Shown piece by piece: positions 13,101-23,015 of a stretch of DNA of 64,000 nt. The stretch comes from Strigops habroptila (taxonomy: Eukaryota > Chordata > Aves > Psittaciformes > Psittacidae): assembly GCF_004027225.2 (NCBI RefSeq), contig NC_044282.2, positions 65,767,225-65,831,224 of the forward strand, given 5' to 3'. Position 1 is the first letter of the stretch; each line of letters opens with the position of its first letter. A program made the translations under genes and the position numbers. Under the pieces are notes generated by a model. The model saw only the letters and a list, made by a program, of their open reading frames with translations, was not told the origin of the DNA and searched no databases.

Positions 13101-16100
13101 CTTTAATCTTGGACTCTTGTTTCTTCACTGAAACTGGTTTAGCGGTTAGGGGAACCTAGGCTACAAGACAGGCTGTTACTTTTCATGTTTCGGGAAGAGT
13201 CCTGCAAACCTGTGGCTTTCTGTATGTAGTGACAGCGTTAGCCCTACCTGTACTATTTCAGTCGCTGTGAATTTTGCCCTGATTCCTGAAAGTTGTCATC
13301 AGTCGTGCTTTAAAGAAGGGAAGAAGGCGGCCCAAATCCAGAGAACAACCTGTGACACTGGGCTTATTCTAGACCCCTGTGATAGGAGCCTGATCTTGAC
13401 AGTGTCTGCAGTTTTTCAAAGCCTGTAGGGCTTGATAGGAAGAATAAATAAAACAGAACTCTGAACTTCATTAGATTTAGAGCCTACGCCTTTAACAAAC
13501 ATTTCATTTCCAACTCACACTTCAGTAATGAAGTACTTGGCTGGTCTACAAGTGCTGCCTCCTGCTCATTAAGCACTGTGGAGAACGGGTTAGTAAAGCT
13601 GCAGGAATTGGTGTGTGGGTTTCTTGTAAGTATTCACTTTTCGTTGCTAAAGGGATGTGGAATGTTTCGTATGGCTTATCTTGTGTGAACAGGTAAGATA
13701 CAGAACTGGATGTGCTACTTGCTACCATAAAGCAAGTAGGTTTCTGATGTTTGTATAGAATCTGTGTGATTCTGCTTTGGAAAGTGTTTCTGATGAGCAA
13801 AAAGACAGAATTCTAGAAATACAGTTTTCAAACATGTATGAACTCTGAAATTTCTTTCAAGTATTTGGCCTGTTTTAGACATTAATTTTTGCCTTCATGT
13901 TACAGGTGATGTTTGAGACATACCAGTTTTCTGGGGTGTATGTAGCCATTCAGGCCGTTCTTACTTTGTATGCTCAAGGTAGGCAAAGATAACTTAAAAT
14001 CTGTTTGGTTTATAAATGTGCTGTGGAGCCAAACTGCTAATACAGTATTAATGGGTCTTGGGCTTAATTTAATGGTGGTGTAAGTAAGCTCAGCTCTGAC
14101 TTAGGGGCTTGCTTTTTGTTTTGAAGAACTATTGATAGATACCTCTGGTGGTGGTGTTTTCATAAACCAACTGCAGAGACAGCAGGACATAAATATCCTT
14201 GTCAGTTAACATGTCACCATAGTTTCTATGCCCAAGAGCAAAAGTGATGGGGTACTGTGATGTTATGCAAGTTATGTACTGTTATGCAAGTCACTAAAAC
14301 TAGTTGAATCAAACCCACTTTTGCAGACCTAGATATTAGTTTTATTTGCTGTGATCTGTGCTATTACTGTTCCTCTTCCCCCTGCTCCCTCCTTGGTTTT
14401 TCTTTGGTTTGATTTCTTAGAAGTATTTAATTGACTAACATACATGGTCTCAAATTCTGCTGTAATTGCACATGTATTTTAGCAAATAGTGCTTAATTAC
14501 TTGTGAATAACAAAATGTGAAACAACTTAGAGCAGTCCACAGTGTTCCTACATATGATAATCTAGAACAAAGTTGGAAGACCTTCTAAGATATAAAAAAC
14601 AAGTGGCATCTAAATAGAGTATTTGCTTGTGAAAATAAAAAAGCCCTTTAAAACATCCTACTTAATTTAAATTACATTAAGGATTAAAGTAGTGGTTAAA
14701 ATTATCGAGAGATGTGCCTCATTTCAGTGCACCACATTTTGTTGCTGCTGTTAAAACTAATTGTTGCTTTTACCTGGAATTCTTTGTACTCATGTGCCAT
14801 TTCAAGGCAAAAGGTGTATATATCCAAACCTAGTTCTAATTAGGAAATTCTTTAGCAGTTCCTCACAACAGTCTTTTGGAGTTAGGTATAGTCCCTTGTG
14901 ACACGTTACTGCATGTGTCCCATCACAAGACACCTTGTGTTAGCATAGTGGTTATTCCTGTTCACCAATAAACCTGAAGATCTGATCACACGCCTGAACC
15001 AAGGTGTGTTCTTCAGTTCATTTGAGGCAAATAACCAATTTGATTGCCTTCTATTTTACAAAGCTTGAGCAAAGTACAGTAGCCAAACCAATGCACCTTG
15101 CCATAAATGTTCCTTTCTTATTTTAAGCTCTCCCCATAAAACAGATTTTCTTGCTTTAGACAGCTTGTGAGAAACTATAAAACTGTTTTCTAATCAACTT
15201 TCACCCTTAATTCTGCTTCTTATTTTGTTAGTGAAGTATAGAAACTTCTGTTTCTATATGTTCTATATGATACCTCAGTTTGGTACACCTTAGAATTAAA
15301 TGATTTTATGGTAAAGTTTTTTTCACCAGAGTTAATTTCTTTAGTCTATGAAAGTGGATCTGATTCAGCCTAATGCTATTTCTGTGGGGAAGATAAATTA
15401 GGTGTGTGCTGTATAGTCCAAGTATTGTCCAGCTTATGAAAGCATTGCTTCGGTTTTTGAATACCAGTCAATATCAGTAAGTCCTAATAATTGTAACAAG
15501 GTGAGCTTGTGCCCTGAATACCTCTAGGTTTCTTCATATTTGAGGAATTAATGTAAAGTTGCACATACACAGCTGAATCTGAGGAGGAATTTGTGTCCCC
15601 AACAAGCATTTAATGATCTTAGATATTCTCTTAAATTAGAGTGCAATTTAAGATGTCCAAACAGCAGATACAATTGTGAATGGTAGAGTCACAAGAACGT
15701 AGGAAAAAGTAGAGGTAATACTTTTAGAAAACTTAAATGAAAGCATTTATTACTCTGAAAACCTGGAGTTTAAAAGCCAGCTGAATGGAAATAACTGAAT
15801 TTTAAATTGTGACTACTTTTGCCAAAATGATGACTGGGGGAATGGAAGTTGTGTGAAGATGACAGTGAACAATCCTATCTTAAACTCCCTGCTCTATTTG
15901 TGAAGGTGTTAATGAAAGTTTTTACCTTTCTTTACCCTCCCGTTCTGTTAGGTTTGTTGACTGGTGTCGTGGTGGACTCTGGAGATGGTGTAACTCATAT
16001 TTGCCCAGTTTATGAAGGTTTCTCTTTGCCTCATCTCACCAGACGGTTAGATATCGCTGGGAGGGATATCACTAGGTACCTCATTAAGGTAAGCTGGAAA

Positions 16101-19100
16101 GAAAGTTTAAGGTTGAAGCTGGTGTCTGTGGTACATGGGTTCAAGTTAAAATCCTTGATACCAAGAAACCACTATACATTCTCCCTTTATTTAAATGTTA
16201 ATTACATAAAGAACTCTTTTATTCTCTGTATTGCTTCAGTCTGTTAGATTTCCTCATCTAAATCACGTGATATTATTGATAGCATTCAGAGACTTCACAT
16301 TTTCTTAGTGTCAGTCTTGTAGGAAGGGATTTTATACCATATTTGGGAAGGAAAAACTCAAAAGTTGGCTTTTGATACATAAAATGAAAACAAAATTGTG
16401 TTCAATCAGTTCTACACATCTATTTTCAGAAGTAATTTTTCTTATAGTGTGGAAAATGATTTAGTGATTCTTCCCTGATTACTCAATAAGACAGTCTGGT
16501 TTATAGTCTATTTGTTTGCTTTTTAATATAAGCAACATTCTGGATTGACAAATGTTATGATTAAACTGGAATATTGGAATGTTCTGAAGTGAAGCCCTAA
16601 CTCTAAGAATTATTTTGGTTATCTTTCACTTTGTAGCAGTTATACTGAATGTTGTAATGTCAAAGAAAATTTCCCACTTGGAGTAATGCTGCTAATAATG
16701 GATATACTTTGGCAGATTCGATTTCATACTAATTTTACAGTTAAAAAGGGGAGGTAAACTTTTAAAGATAGGTGTTTGAACGTACCCATCTATTGATGGA
16801 GAGGTCTGGACTCTTCCTCTCATTTCCTGCTAACCTGATGTTCTGTTCCCTGTAGCTCCTCCTGCTGCGAGGGTATGCTTTCAACCATTCTGCTGATTTT
16901 GAGACTGTTCGCATGATCAAGGAGAAGCTGTGTTATGTGGGATACAACATCGAACAGGAGCAGAAACTGGCATTAGAGACCACAGTACTAGTTGAATCCT
17001 ACACGGTGAGTATTTTGAGACAGCTTTTCTTGTGCTAAACTTCATAGGTTTAAATTCAGGTCGCATTTAGTTTTGATTCCTTCTAACTTTTTCTTGGCAG
17101 TAGCTCACTTTCCAGGTGTAGGAGCCTGTACAATCAGGTTACTTGGTTCTGGGAAAACTTTTAAAAGCTTTGTTTCTTCTTTTATTCTTTTCCGATTATC
17201 CTTAAGGCTTTGTACTCATTTTTGTCATTTTAGATCCTTGAAATTTGAATATTATAGTCCAGGAACTTGTAGAGAAAGTGGACTTACTGTAGCATGTCAG
17301 ATTGTTTCAGCTTCATCCATCTAGCAGTGACACATGTGAGACTGATGATACCTGGTGACAAGAATGATAGACTTGCTCTTAGTGGAAACTTCCTGTGATC
17401 ACACATGGAAAGAAAGAACTTGCAGGAAAGCATTACTCCTTCTGTAAGATCATCTTTTCAGTCAATATTAGGAGCTGCGTTGCAAGGAAATGCTTTGTAC
17501 CTCAGTATCAATGTATCTGGTCTCTGATGTCTCTAAGTGAATTGCATAACGATTGAAGAGTTTGTATCTCCTTTCAGTAGTACTGAATGACTTCTTGCAA
17601 TGGTGACAATTATCAACAATTTCCTGTTTTAAAACATTAGGGAACAATGTAGGTCATTTCCTCTTGGTTTGTTTAGCATCCAAGTGGCTGAAAGTAGTCT
17701 CCTAAATGGTGTTTGGTTTTCTTTTCACTAGCTCCCAGATGGCAGGATTATCAAAGTCGGTGGAGAACGGTTTGAAGCACCAGAGGCGCTCTTCCAGCCT
17801 CACTTAATCAATGTAGAAGGGGTTGGTGTGGCTGAATTGCTGTTTAACACCATCCAGGCTGCTGACATTGATACCAGGTAAGAGCAGAACACTTAGATCT
17901 TCTGTCAGGGTGCAGGTGTGAAGAGAGAACTGCATTCAAACAAAATAACATCTTTTGCTTTGGACACTAACATGTGAACTGCTGGGGGAGGGTGTATACT
18001 GGGAGGGGGGCTCAGGATGGGATCTTGGAGCTTAATGGGTTGTCTGGAAGCTTGGCTATTTTGGTATGAATGAGCAAGGTTAATACCTTGAAAGCACAAT
18101 GTTTTGTACTGCTGCATTCTGGGATGCCTGGAAAAGCATGAGCAAGTCTGCCAAACATGCAGAGTTTGTCTTCATGTAGTGACCACTTTCTAGATTTGTA
18201 TTTATTCCCCTGTACGTACAGGTACCTACTTGTACTACAGAGTGTCCTGTAAGACATCAGAATGCCTGTTTTTTCGGCCAGGTCTGAATTCTACAAGCAC
18301 ATTGTGCTGTCTGGAGGGTCCACCATGTACCCCGGGCTGCCTTCGCGACTGGAGCGGGAACTTAAACAGCTCTACCTGGAACGAGTGCTGAAAGGAGATG
18401 TGGAAAAACTCTCGGTAGGTACCGAGTCGCTGCTGTCTTTGTGTGGGGCAGAGGCTTATCCCGAGTCCCCACTAGAGGGAACCAAGCAGTCAGAAATGAC
18501 AGAAGCTGCGGGTGGCACTCCATGCACCGTGCAAAATTGCTGCCTCTCGGTTCTTCACACCCCTGTGTTTCGTATGGGTGGCTTGTGTGTATATACTTGC
18601 AATAAAGCCACCTTCTAGTCCGGGTAGTAGCAAGTAATTCCTGAAGTCTTGGGTTAGTTTGAATGTAAAACGGGCTGATAAATGCTAGGGCACAACTTGT
18701 AGTATAGGTTAAACAGGGCTAATGAATTATTGTGCCTTGAAGTCATTGTTGAGCAAAAATGATTTTTTGTGGCTGGGAAAGTTTTGAGTTTCATGCAATA
18801 AGTGAAATACTTAAAAGTATGAGTCTAGAGTTCTCACCTTCAAGAGGAATAAATTTTCCTTGTTTATTGGTTAATGTGACAAGGAGACAACCACAAAATC
18901 ATAGAATGGTTTGGGTTGGATAGGACCTTAAAATAGTCTAGTTCCAACCCCCCTGCCATGGGCAGGGATGCCTTGCCCTAGACCATGTCACCCAAGGCTC
19001 TGTCCAACCTAACCGTGAACACTGCCAGGGATGGGGCAGCCACAGCTTCTCTGGGCAGCCTGTTCCAGTGCCTCACCACCCTCACAGTAAAGAACTTCTT

Positions 19101-20111
19101 CCTTATATCTAACGTGAATCTCCCTGGTTTAAGTTTAAATCCATTACCCTTTGTCCTATCGCTACAGTCCCTGATGAAGAGTTCCTCTCCGAAACAACAG
19201 CCCCACACACGTACACTGCACTGTTATGCTGTCTGCTTTTCAAGGAGGAGATATTTGCAAAGAAAATTCCTTTGAGTGGAGTTTATAATGTTGAGCCGAA
19301 TTGAACTTCCCTGGTTCTTAATACAGTGTTCTTTAAAGATTCTTTGCAGCTATACAGAATGTCGCAATTGTACAGAATGTTTTAAGTCTGAGACAATATT
19401 TCACACATAGCTTTGACTGTGCTCATTGTTGCTCTTGAAGTTACAGCTTTAGCATCAAAGAATTTAAAGGAATATTAATTAGTGAGGCTCGTGTAGATTC
19501 TGTAAATTTAAAATCTGTTCCATCTGCCCTTGTAAAACTTGGTGTAATCCTAAAATGTTCTGTGATTTGATCTGGTAACTTATGATAATTGTAGCCACTG
19601 AAGCTCAGGAAGCATTTCAATCTTTACTGGGTTCAGGAAATGCAAAAATACGGTCTTTAATTTCGTATCCTGACTCCTGGGCTTTTTGTGGATACACTGA
19701 AAGTATCATTTTGGGGAAAGTGTCAATAGCTGTCTCTAGTTTCCAGTGCAAAGTAGTTATTTTACTTGGGTTGCACAAGCAGGAAGCTCACACGGCGTTG
19801 CCTGTTCTGGCATTTCAGTTTTTTGGTTGCCTTTTTCTCACTAAACGGTTTCCATGTCATTGTTCTGGTGGGAAGCAGGATTCTATTTTGCCAGGCTTTG
19901 TTTCAGGAATCCTACCAACAGTTTCTTCTCTTTTTCTTAGAAATTTAAGATCCGGATCGAAGATCCCCCTCGCCGAAAGCACATGGTGTTTCTGGGCGGT
20001 GCGGTTCTAGCGGACATCATGAAAGACAAAGACAACTTCTGGATGACCCGACAAGAATACCAAGAAAAGGGAGTGCGTGTGCTGGAGAAGCTTGGTGTGA
20101 CTGTTCGATAG
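4039..20111 (+). CDS. ACTR2: ACTR2, actin-related protein 2 (Arp2), split CDS, exons 2-9
   Basis: Arp2 is the ATP-binding actin-like subunit of the seven-protein Arp2/3 complex. With Arp3 it forms the first two subunits of a new actin branch at lamellipodia and endocytic sites. The coding parts are 4039-4149, 9574-9789, 13906-13978, 15952-16088, 16856-17005, 17732-17877, 18282-18414 and 19941-20111. They join in frame to 378 codons plus TAG, matching residues 17-394 of vertebrate Arp2, which I recall as 394 residues. Residues 1-16 lie upstream of the window. Landmarks are the second phosphate loop [11 protein letters not shown] (155-165), the adenosine-region motif [12 protein letters not shown] (302-313), and the regulatory phosphorylation residues Y202 and T237/T238 known from mammals. 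Against the human protein as I remember it, only A45 (human T) and K103 (human R) differ. All internal splice sites are GT-AG. There is no frameshift or early stop, so this is an active gene and not a retrocopy. Confidence 0.98.
4150..9573 (+). other. ACTR2: ACTR2 intron 2 (5.4 kb)
   Basis: The intron runs from donor gtatgt to acceptor 'ttttacag'. It is AT-rich with no recognisable transposon. Its notable content is the 15-base microexon at 7571-7585. Open frames of 60-120 codons scattered through it (for example 6856-7218 on the minus strand) resemble no family I know. Confidence 0.85.
7571..7585 (+). CDS. ACTR2: ACTR2 alternative microexon (15 nt, NNKKM)
   Basis: Fifteen bases, aataacaaaaagatg, lie between a good acceptor (a long pyrimidine-rich tract at about 7510-7558, then 'gttgaagtag') and a strong donor 'gtaagt' at 7586. 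Exons 2 and 3 meet in phase 0, so inclusion adds exactly five residues, Asn-Asn-Lys-Lys-Met, between K53 and D54 and keeps the frame. Mammalian ACTR2 has a 399-residue isoform with a five-residue insertion. I believe it is this peptide at this position, but that match is from memory. By alignment to actin, D54 corresponds to actin D51, so the insertion would sit at the end of the D-loop. Too short to be seen as an open frame; the evidence is the splice-site pair and the frame. Confidence 0.83.
9574..9789 (+). CDS. ACTR2: ACTR2 exon 3 (residues 54-125)
   Basis: The exon holds 72 codons, phase 0 at both ends, beginning [20 protein letters not shown] and ending TKNREKIVE, followed by donor gtatgt. 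It contains the conserved actin-family stretch [20 protein letters not shown] and the LLTEPPMNP segment. Residue 103 is Lys, where human has Arg as I recall it. Confidence 0.98.
9790..13905 (+). other. ACTR2: ACTR2 intron 3 (4.1 kb)
   Basis: AT-rich intron with acceptor 'ttacag'. I recognise no exon, RNA gene or transposon in it. The largest open frame (11502-11876, plus strand) has no recognisable motif and is taken as chance. Confidence 0.85.
13906..13978 (+). CDS. ACTR2: ACTR2 exon 4 (residues 126-149 plus 1 nt of G150)
   Basis: The exon is 73 bases and encodes [20 protein letters not shown] through LYAQ. Its last base begins the split Gly150 codon (g|gt). The donor is gtaggc. It forms the core of actin subdomain 1, before the second phosphate loop. 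Confidence 0.97.
13979..15951 (+). other. ACTR2: ACTR2 intron 4 (2.0 kb)
   Basis: Phase-1 intron, strongly AT-rich, with acceptor 'ctgttag'. No repeat family or RNA gene was recognised. Confidence 0.85.
15952..16088 (+). CDS. ACTR2: ACTR2 exon 5 (rest of residue 150 to 195)
   Basis: The exon is 137 bases. Completing the split glycine gives [20 protein letters not shown], then [20 protein letters not shown] and TRYLIK. It carries the second phosphate-binding loop (D158-S159-G160-D161-G162) of the actin ATPase fold and the conserved LDIAGRD motif. The donor is gtaagc. Confidence 0.98.
16089..16855 (+). other. ACTR2: ACTR2 intron 5 (767 bp)
   Basis: Phase-0 AT-rich intron with acceptor 'ccctgtag'. 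The open frame of exon 5 runs on to about 16247 by chance. Nothing else was recognised. Confidence 0.85.
16856..17005 (+). CDS. ACTR2: ACTR2 exon 6 (residues 196-245)
   Basis: The exon holds 50 codons, phase 0 at both ends, running from [15 protein letters not shown] to [12 protein letters not shown], with donor gtgagt. It includes Y202 and T237/T238. In mammalian Arp2 these are reported phosphorylation sites, and the threonine pair is needed to release autoinhibition of the complex. All three are conserved here. Confidence 0.98.
17006..17731 (+). other. ACTR2: ACTR2 intron 6 (726 bp)
   Basis: Phase-0 intron with a T-rich 3' end and acceptor 'ttcactag'. No repeat or embedded RNA was recognised. 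Confidence 0.85.
17732..17877 (+). CDS. ACTR2: ACTR2 exon 7 (residues 246-293 plus 2 nt of R294)
   Basis: The exon is 146 bases, from [20 protein letters not shown] through [11 protein letters not shown]. It ends with 'ag', the first two bases of the split Arg294 codon, followed by donor gtaaga. It contains the conserved actin-family pattern [14 protein letters not shown]. Confidence 0.98.
17878..18281 (+). other. ACTR2: ACTR2 intron 7 (404 bp)
   Basis: The shortest intron of the gene, phase 2, with acceptor 'tcggccag'. It holds a G-run cluster at 17984-18010, about 107 bases after the donor, described among the findings. No transposon was seen. Confidence 0.88.
18282..18414 (+). CDS. ACTR2: ACTR2 exon 8 (rest of residue 294 to 338)
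   Basis: The exon is 133 bases and completes Arg294, then runs from [20 protein letters not shown] to GDVEKLS, with donor gtaggt. The [12 protein letters not shown] motif is the actin-family adenine-binding segment. The exon is noticeably richer in GC than the introns on either side. Confidence 0.98.
18415..19940 (+). other. ACTR2: ACTR2 intron 8 (1.5 kb)
   Basis: Phase-0 intron with a pyrimidine-rich end and acceptor 'ttcttag'. About 310 bases are a CR1 3' end inserted in reverse orientation (18896-19205). The rest is unremarkable AT-rich sequence. Confidence 0.9.
18896..19205 (-). mobile_element. CR1 LINE 3' end, 5'-truncated, antisense to ACTR2
   Basis: On the plus strand it opens with 'aatcatagaatggtttgggt', the reverse complement of the CR1 3' terminus, and continues through 'tgccatgggcaggga' and 'gggcagcctgttccagtgcc'. 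Translated on the minus strand at 18978-19208, it gives the carboxyl end of the CR1 reverse transcriptase, with [20 protein letters not shown] followed by [12 protein letters not shown]. It is a typical 5'-truncated, non-mobile copy, moderately young by its resemblance to the family pattern. Confidence 0.95.
19941..20111 (+). CDS. ACTR2: ACTR2 exon 9, last coding exon (residues 339-394 and stop)
   Basis: The exon holds 56 codons plus TAG at 20109-20111, beginning [20 protein letters not shown] and ending [15 protein letters not shown]. This is the exact expected carboxyl terminus of Arp2, with the conserved motif [11 protein letters not shown]. Confidence 0.98.
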
Positions 20112-23015
20112 ATCCCAAAGCTTGTTCCCATCACATGTCTAAAGCTTTGTTTTTTTTCTTTCATTGCCAATCTCTGAACTCACTCAGCTACATGCTATGG
20201 AAAAGGCCTGTCTGTGGCCTTTTGACCCAAAGGTCAGGTTTTGTTCTGGTTTCTTGGGGTAGCTTTTGTTAAATGTTTCTTAATGTGGCTAAATTTGACT
20301 ATTAAATTTGACCACTTCCCTGCAAACAAAACAGAGCAAGAGCAGCCTGTCTACTTCATTGTTCCTTCCCAGTAGGCAATTGGGTAATTCTGGTAGGCTT
20401 TTTCTTCTGGGTTTATTGCTGTAATACTGCTAGCTTTTGTCTCTAGTTCACAAGGGGTTGTGTGCCTTTTTTAGCATAAGAAAACCTTTAAACAGGAGTT
20501 TTTTGCTATTGGATCATTGTGGTGATTATCTTTGCGTCTTTTTGCCTCTCTCTACAGTAAGATCATGGGTTTTTTGGGGTTTTTTTTTTCTTTCCTGCAA
20601 TTAGGAATTTTGATGAAACATTGTTAAAAACTAGTTTTAACTAGATGGAATGGCTTTAACACACTGTTTCGATGTAATGTGGTTCCATACGCACTGCTGC
20701 CTACACTGGCTTCTGAGGTGGTTTGTCCTTAAAGGTGGTGGTGGGGCTTTCATACTGTATTTCTCTAAGTGGGCATGTACACAGTTGCCACAAACAGAGA
20801 AACACCTGATATTCTGGCAAATGTGAATTTGTGGCCTTAGATGTCGTCTTCTGGAGGGAGGAGACAGGTTTGAGCTGTGTTGCTTTTCTGTTAAGGGACA
20901 GCTAGGGGGTCAGTCTGACCAAAAATGCCTCTTTTTATAGTGAAATTTTGGTACCATGTTGTCTCAGCATAGGGAGCAAGAATGTTAAATTAGCTATTCT
21001 GTAATTGTTGAGAAACTTAGATATGCTGAGACAGGAGCCTCTAAACTTCTGAAGTGATCTAATACTTTCAGAAATGCTTATGAAAATTATAATTATAGAT
21101 ATTAAAAACCCCCAAAACTAAGTTTTCAAAGTCTGTTGTTTTTAAGTGCTTGTATGTACATCAGAAGCACTTCCATTAAACTTTACAAGTATATTAACCT
21201 AGTGCCAAGTAGTTACTGCAAATGAATATTTCAATGACCAGTGTTTATTGCAGCAAGCAGATATTTATAAACAACCACTGGCAGTAGGTTATAAAGAATG
21301 ACCTATATTTGTTCCAGTTAAAAATAACACTGGGATATGAGATGTTGCTGGTTGGTAAATATCCACAATTCGTTTTGTCCGCTCTTGATTTTTGATACAT
21401 AACGTGGGATGGGGAAGGAAGTGAAAACCAGTGATGAAAATGCTGTTTCCAGAAAGTACATTAAAGCTGAGTTGTTCTGAAAAATAGAAGTTGTCACTAG
21501 TAATTATCAGCCATCTTCTCTGAGTATAGGGGCCTGTATTTTCTTCCTTCTAGCGGACTGGTAACTATCTTTGCAACAAAATCTGCCTTACATAAAGCAT
21601 AGCAAAAAATACTTGCATACAAATGCCAGTTAGACTTAGTTCTACTTTGCTTTTCATGGAAATGTTATATCACTCCTTACTGGTTTTCCAAGCCTACCAT
21701 AACACTTAAGCGTAAGGAAGTTAAGATCTGCTTTTGACTTCCAAACCTTGGAATGTACGAGAGATGCTTTCATATCCTTGCCATTTGTCTACGTCTTTAC
21801 ATTAATATTTGACCCCAGGAACATGGAAATATTAAACTCCCTTGGATTCTTAAAATTTGCTTTCTTTCTAAATCGAGCAGACAGCTTCCCTTTGGCCGAG
21901 CGAGCCAAACGGGCCGAAACCATGTCTGCATGTCTTTAATAACAAGACAGTCGCTATAGTATTGCTAGTAACGACCATTTAATTATAGGTGGGTGGGGTT
22001 TTTTGCAGCTATATTTACTCTTAACTTGAACAATATGGATTTATAGGCATGCCGGTCGTGCCTCAGTGCATGCACTTAAGCGGTTACTAGATTTTCGGGG
22101 ACATGAATGTAAGGGGTACTCGGAATTCCTGTAGTCTTCTGAACATTTAATACACAAGATGATTTTCAAATGCTGTGGGCTTTGCTTTAGAGCAATGGTT
22201 TCTCATGTGGCTGTCTCTGGGCTTTTCGGACAGTGTTGAGAATCATGGAAATAAACCAAAGAATGACTTCAAAACCTTCTTTTGAATGACAATCTGTCAT
22301 GTGGTTTTTCAAAACTAGACCTTGACCCTGCAAAACCCCTTTTCTAAACCATCTTCTCCCCTGTTCATTGGCTTTGGTTAGGGATGTTTGAGTAAAGGTT
22401 TTGGAATTTGGCCCTTTCACTAGAGAACTTCACAGCACCATGAGTAATAAATGTCAGTTGATTGTGCAGAATCTTGGGTTTCCATGGAAACGGTGTATAT
22501 ATTAAAAAAAAAAGGCAACTAGCATTTTAAATTGCAGCTCTCATGGATTCAGAACACATACACGTAATTCAGATACTGAATGGGGTGTTCCAGTTGTGCT
22601 CAGTGTGGTTCTCCATGTGTGTGTTTGCACACACGAGAGTGTATGTGTGTGTTCTCTCAGCTGACAGCTTCGATACTGCTATGAAAGCAATCTGGTTTTA
22701 AAGTTGTTTTTGAAGACCAAATAACTTGAGTTGTATTTGCAATATGCTTCAGCTCCTATAAAATTAGACTAGAAGATGCCGCATCAGTTGTAAGTTTTTT
22801 GGGAACATCCTATTTTTAATGTTAAGCTGCTTCAAACCCCTCCCTCCCCCCAGTGTTCTAGGATGTTAACCGATGTAACACAAATGGCTTTTTATACAGT
22901 TCTGAATAATGTTAACACACAACACTGGTTGAGACCATGAATGGAAATAAACATCTATTTAAATTGACAGGTCTTTTCAATACAAAAATAAAATCAGATT
23001 TTTTCAAAGTAGATT
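20112..23015 (+). other. ACTR2: ACTR2 3' UTR (approximate end)
   Basis: About 2.9 kb of AT-rich sequence between the stop codon and a pair of polyadenylation signals, close to the length I expect for the vertebrate ACTR2 3' UTR. A proximal ATTAAA at 20301-20306 and an AATAAA at 22446-22451 could give shorter transcripts. A TG/CA-rich hairpin lies at 22617-22634. No transposon was recognised. The end is inferred from the signals, not observed. Confidence 0.7.
22946..22992 (+). promoter_or_regulatory. ACTR2: Candidate ACTR2 polyadenylation signals (two AATAAA)
   Basis: AATAAA occurs at 22946-22951 and again at 22987-22992, followed by T- and GT-rich sequence at about 22998-23038, as expected downstream of a cleavage site. 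They are the best candidates for the distal end of the ACTR2 transcript. Another AATAAA at about 23234 is possible but less favoured. Confidence 0.6.

Noticed and set aside
18978..19208. 76-codon minus-strand frame with protein-like sequence
   Set aside because: This is the decayed end of the CR1 reverse transcriptase, already explained by the transposon at 18896-19205, not a host gene.
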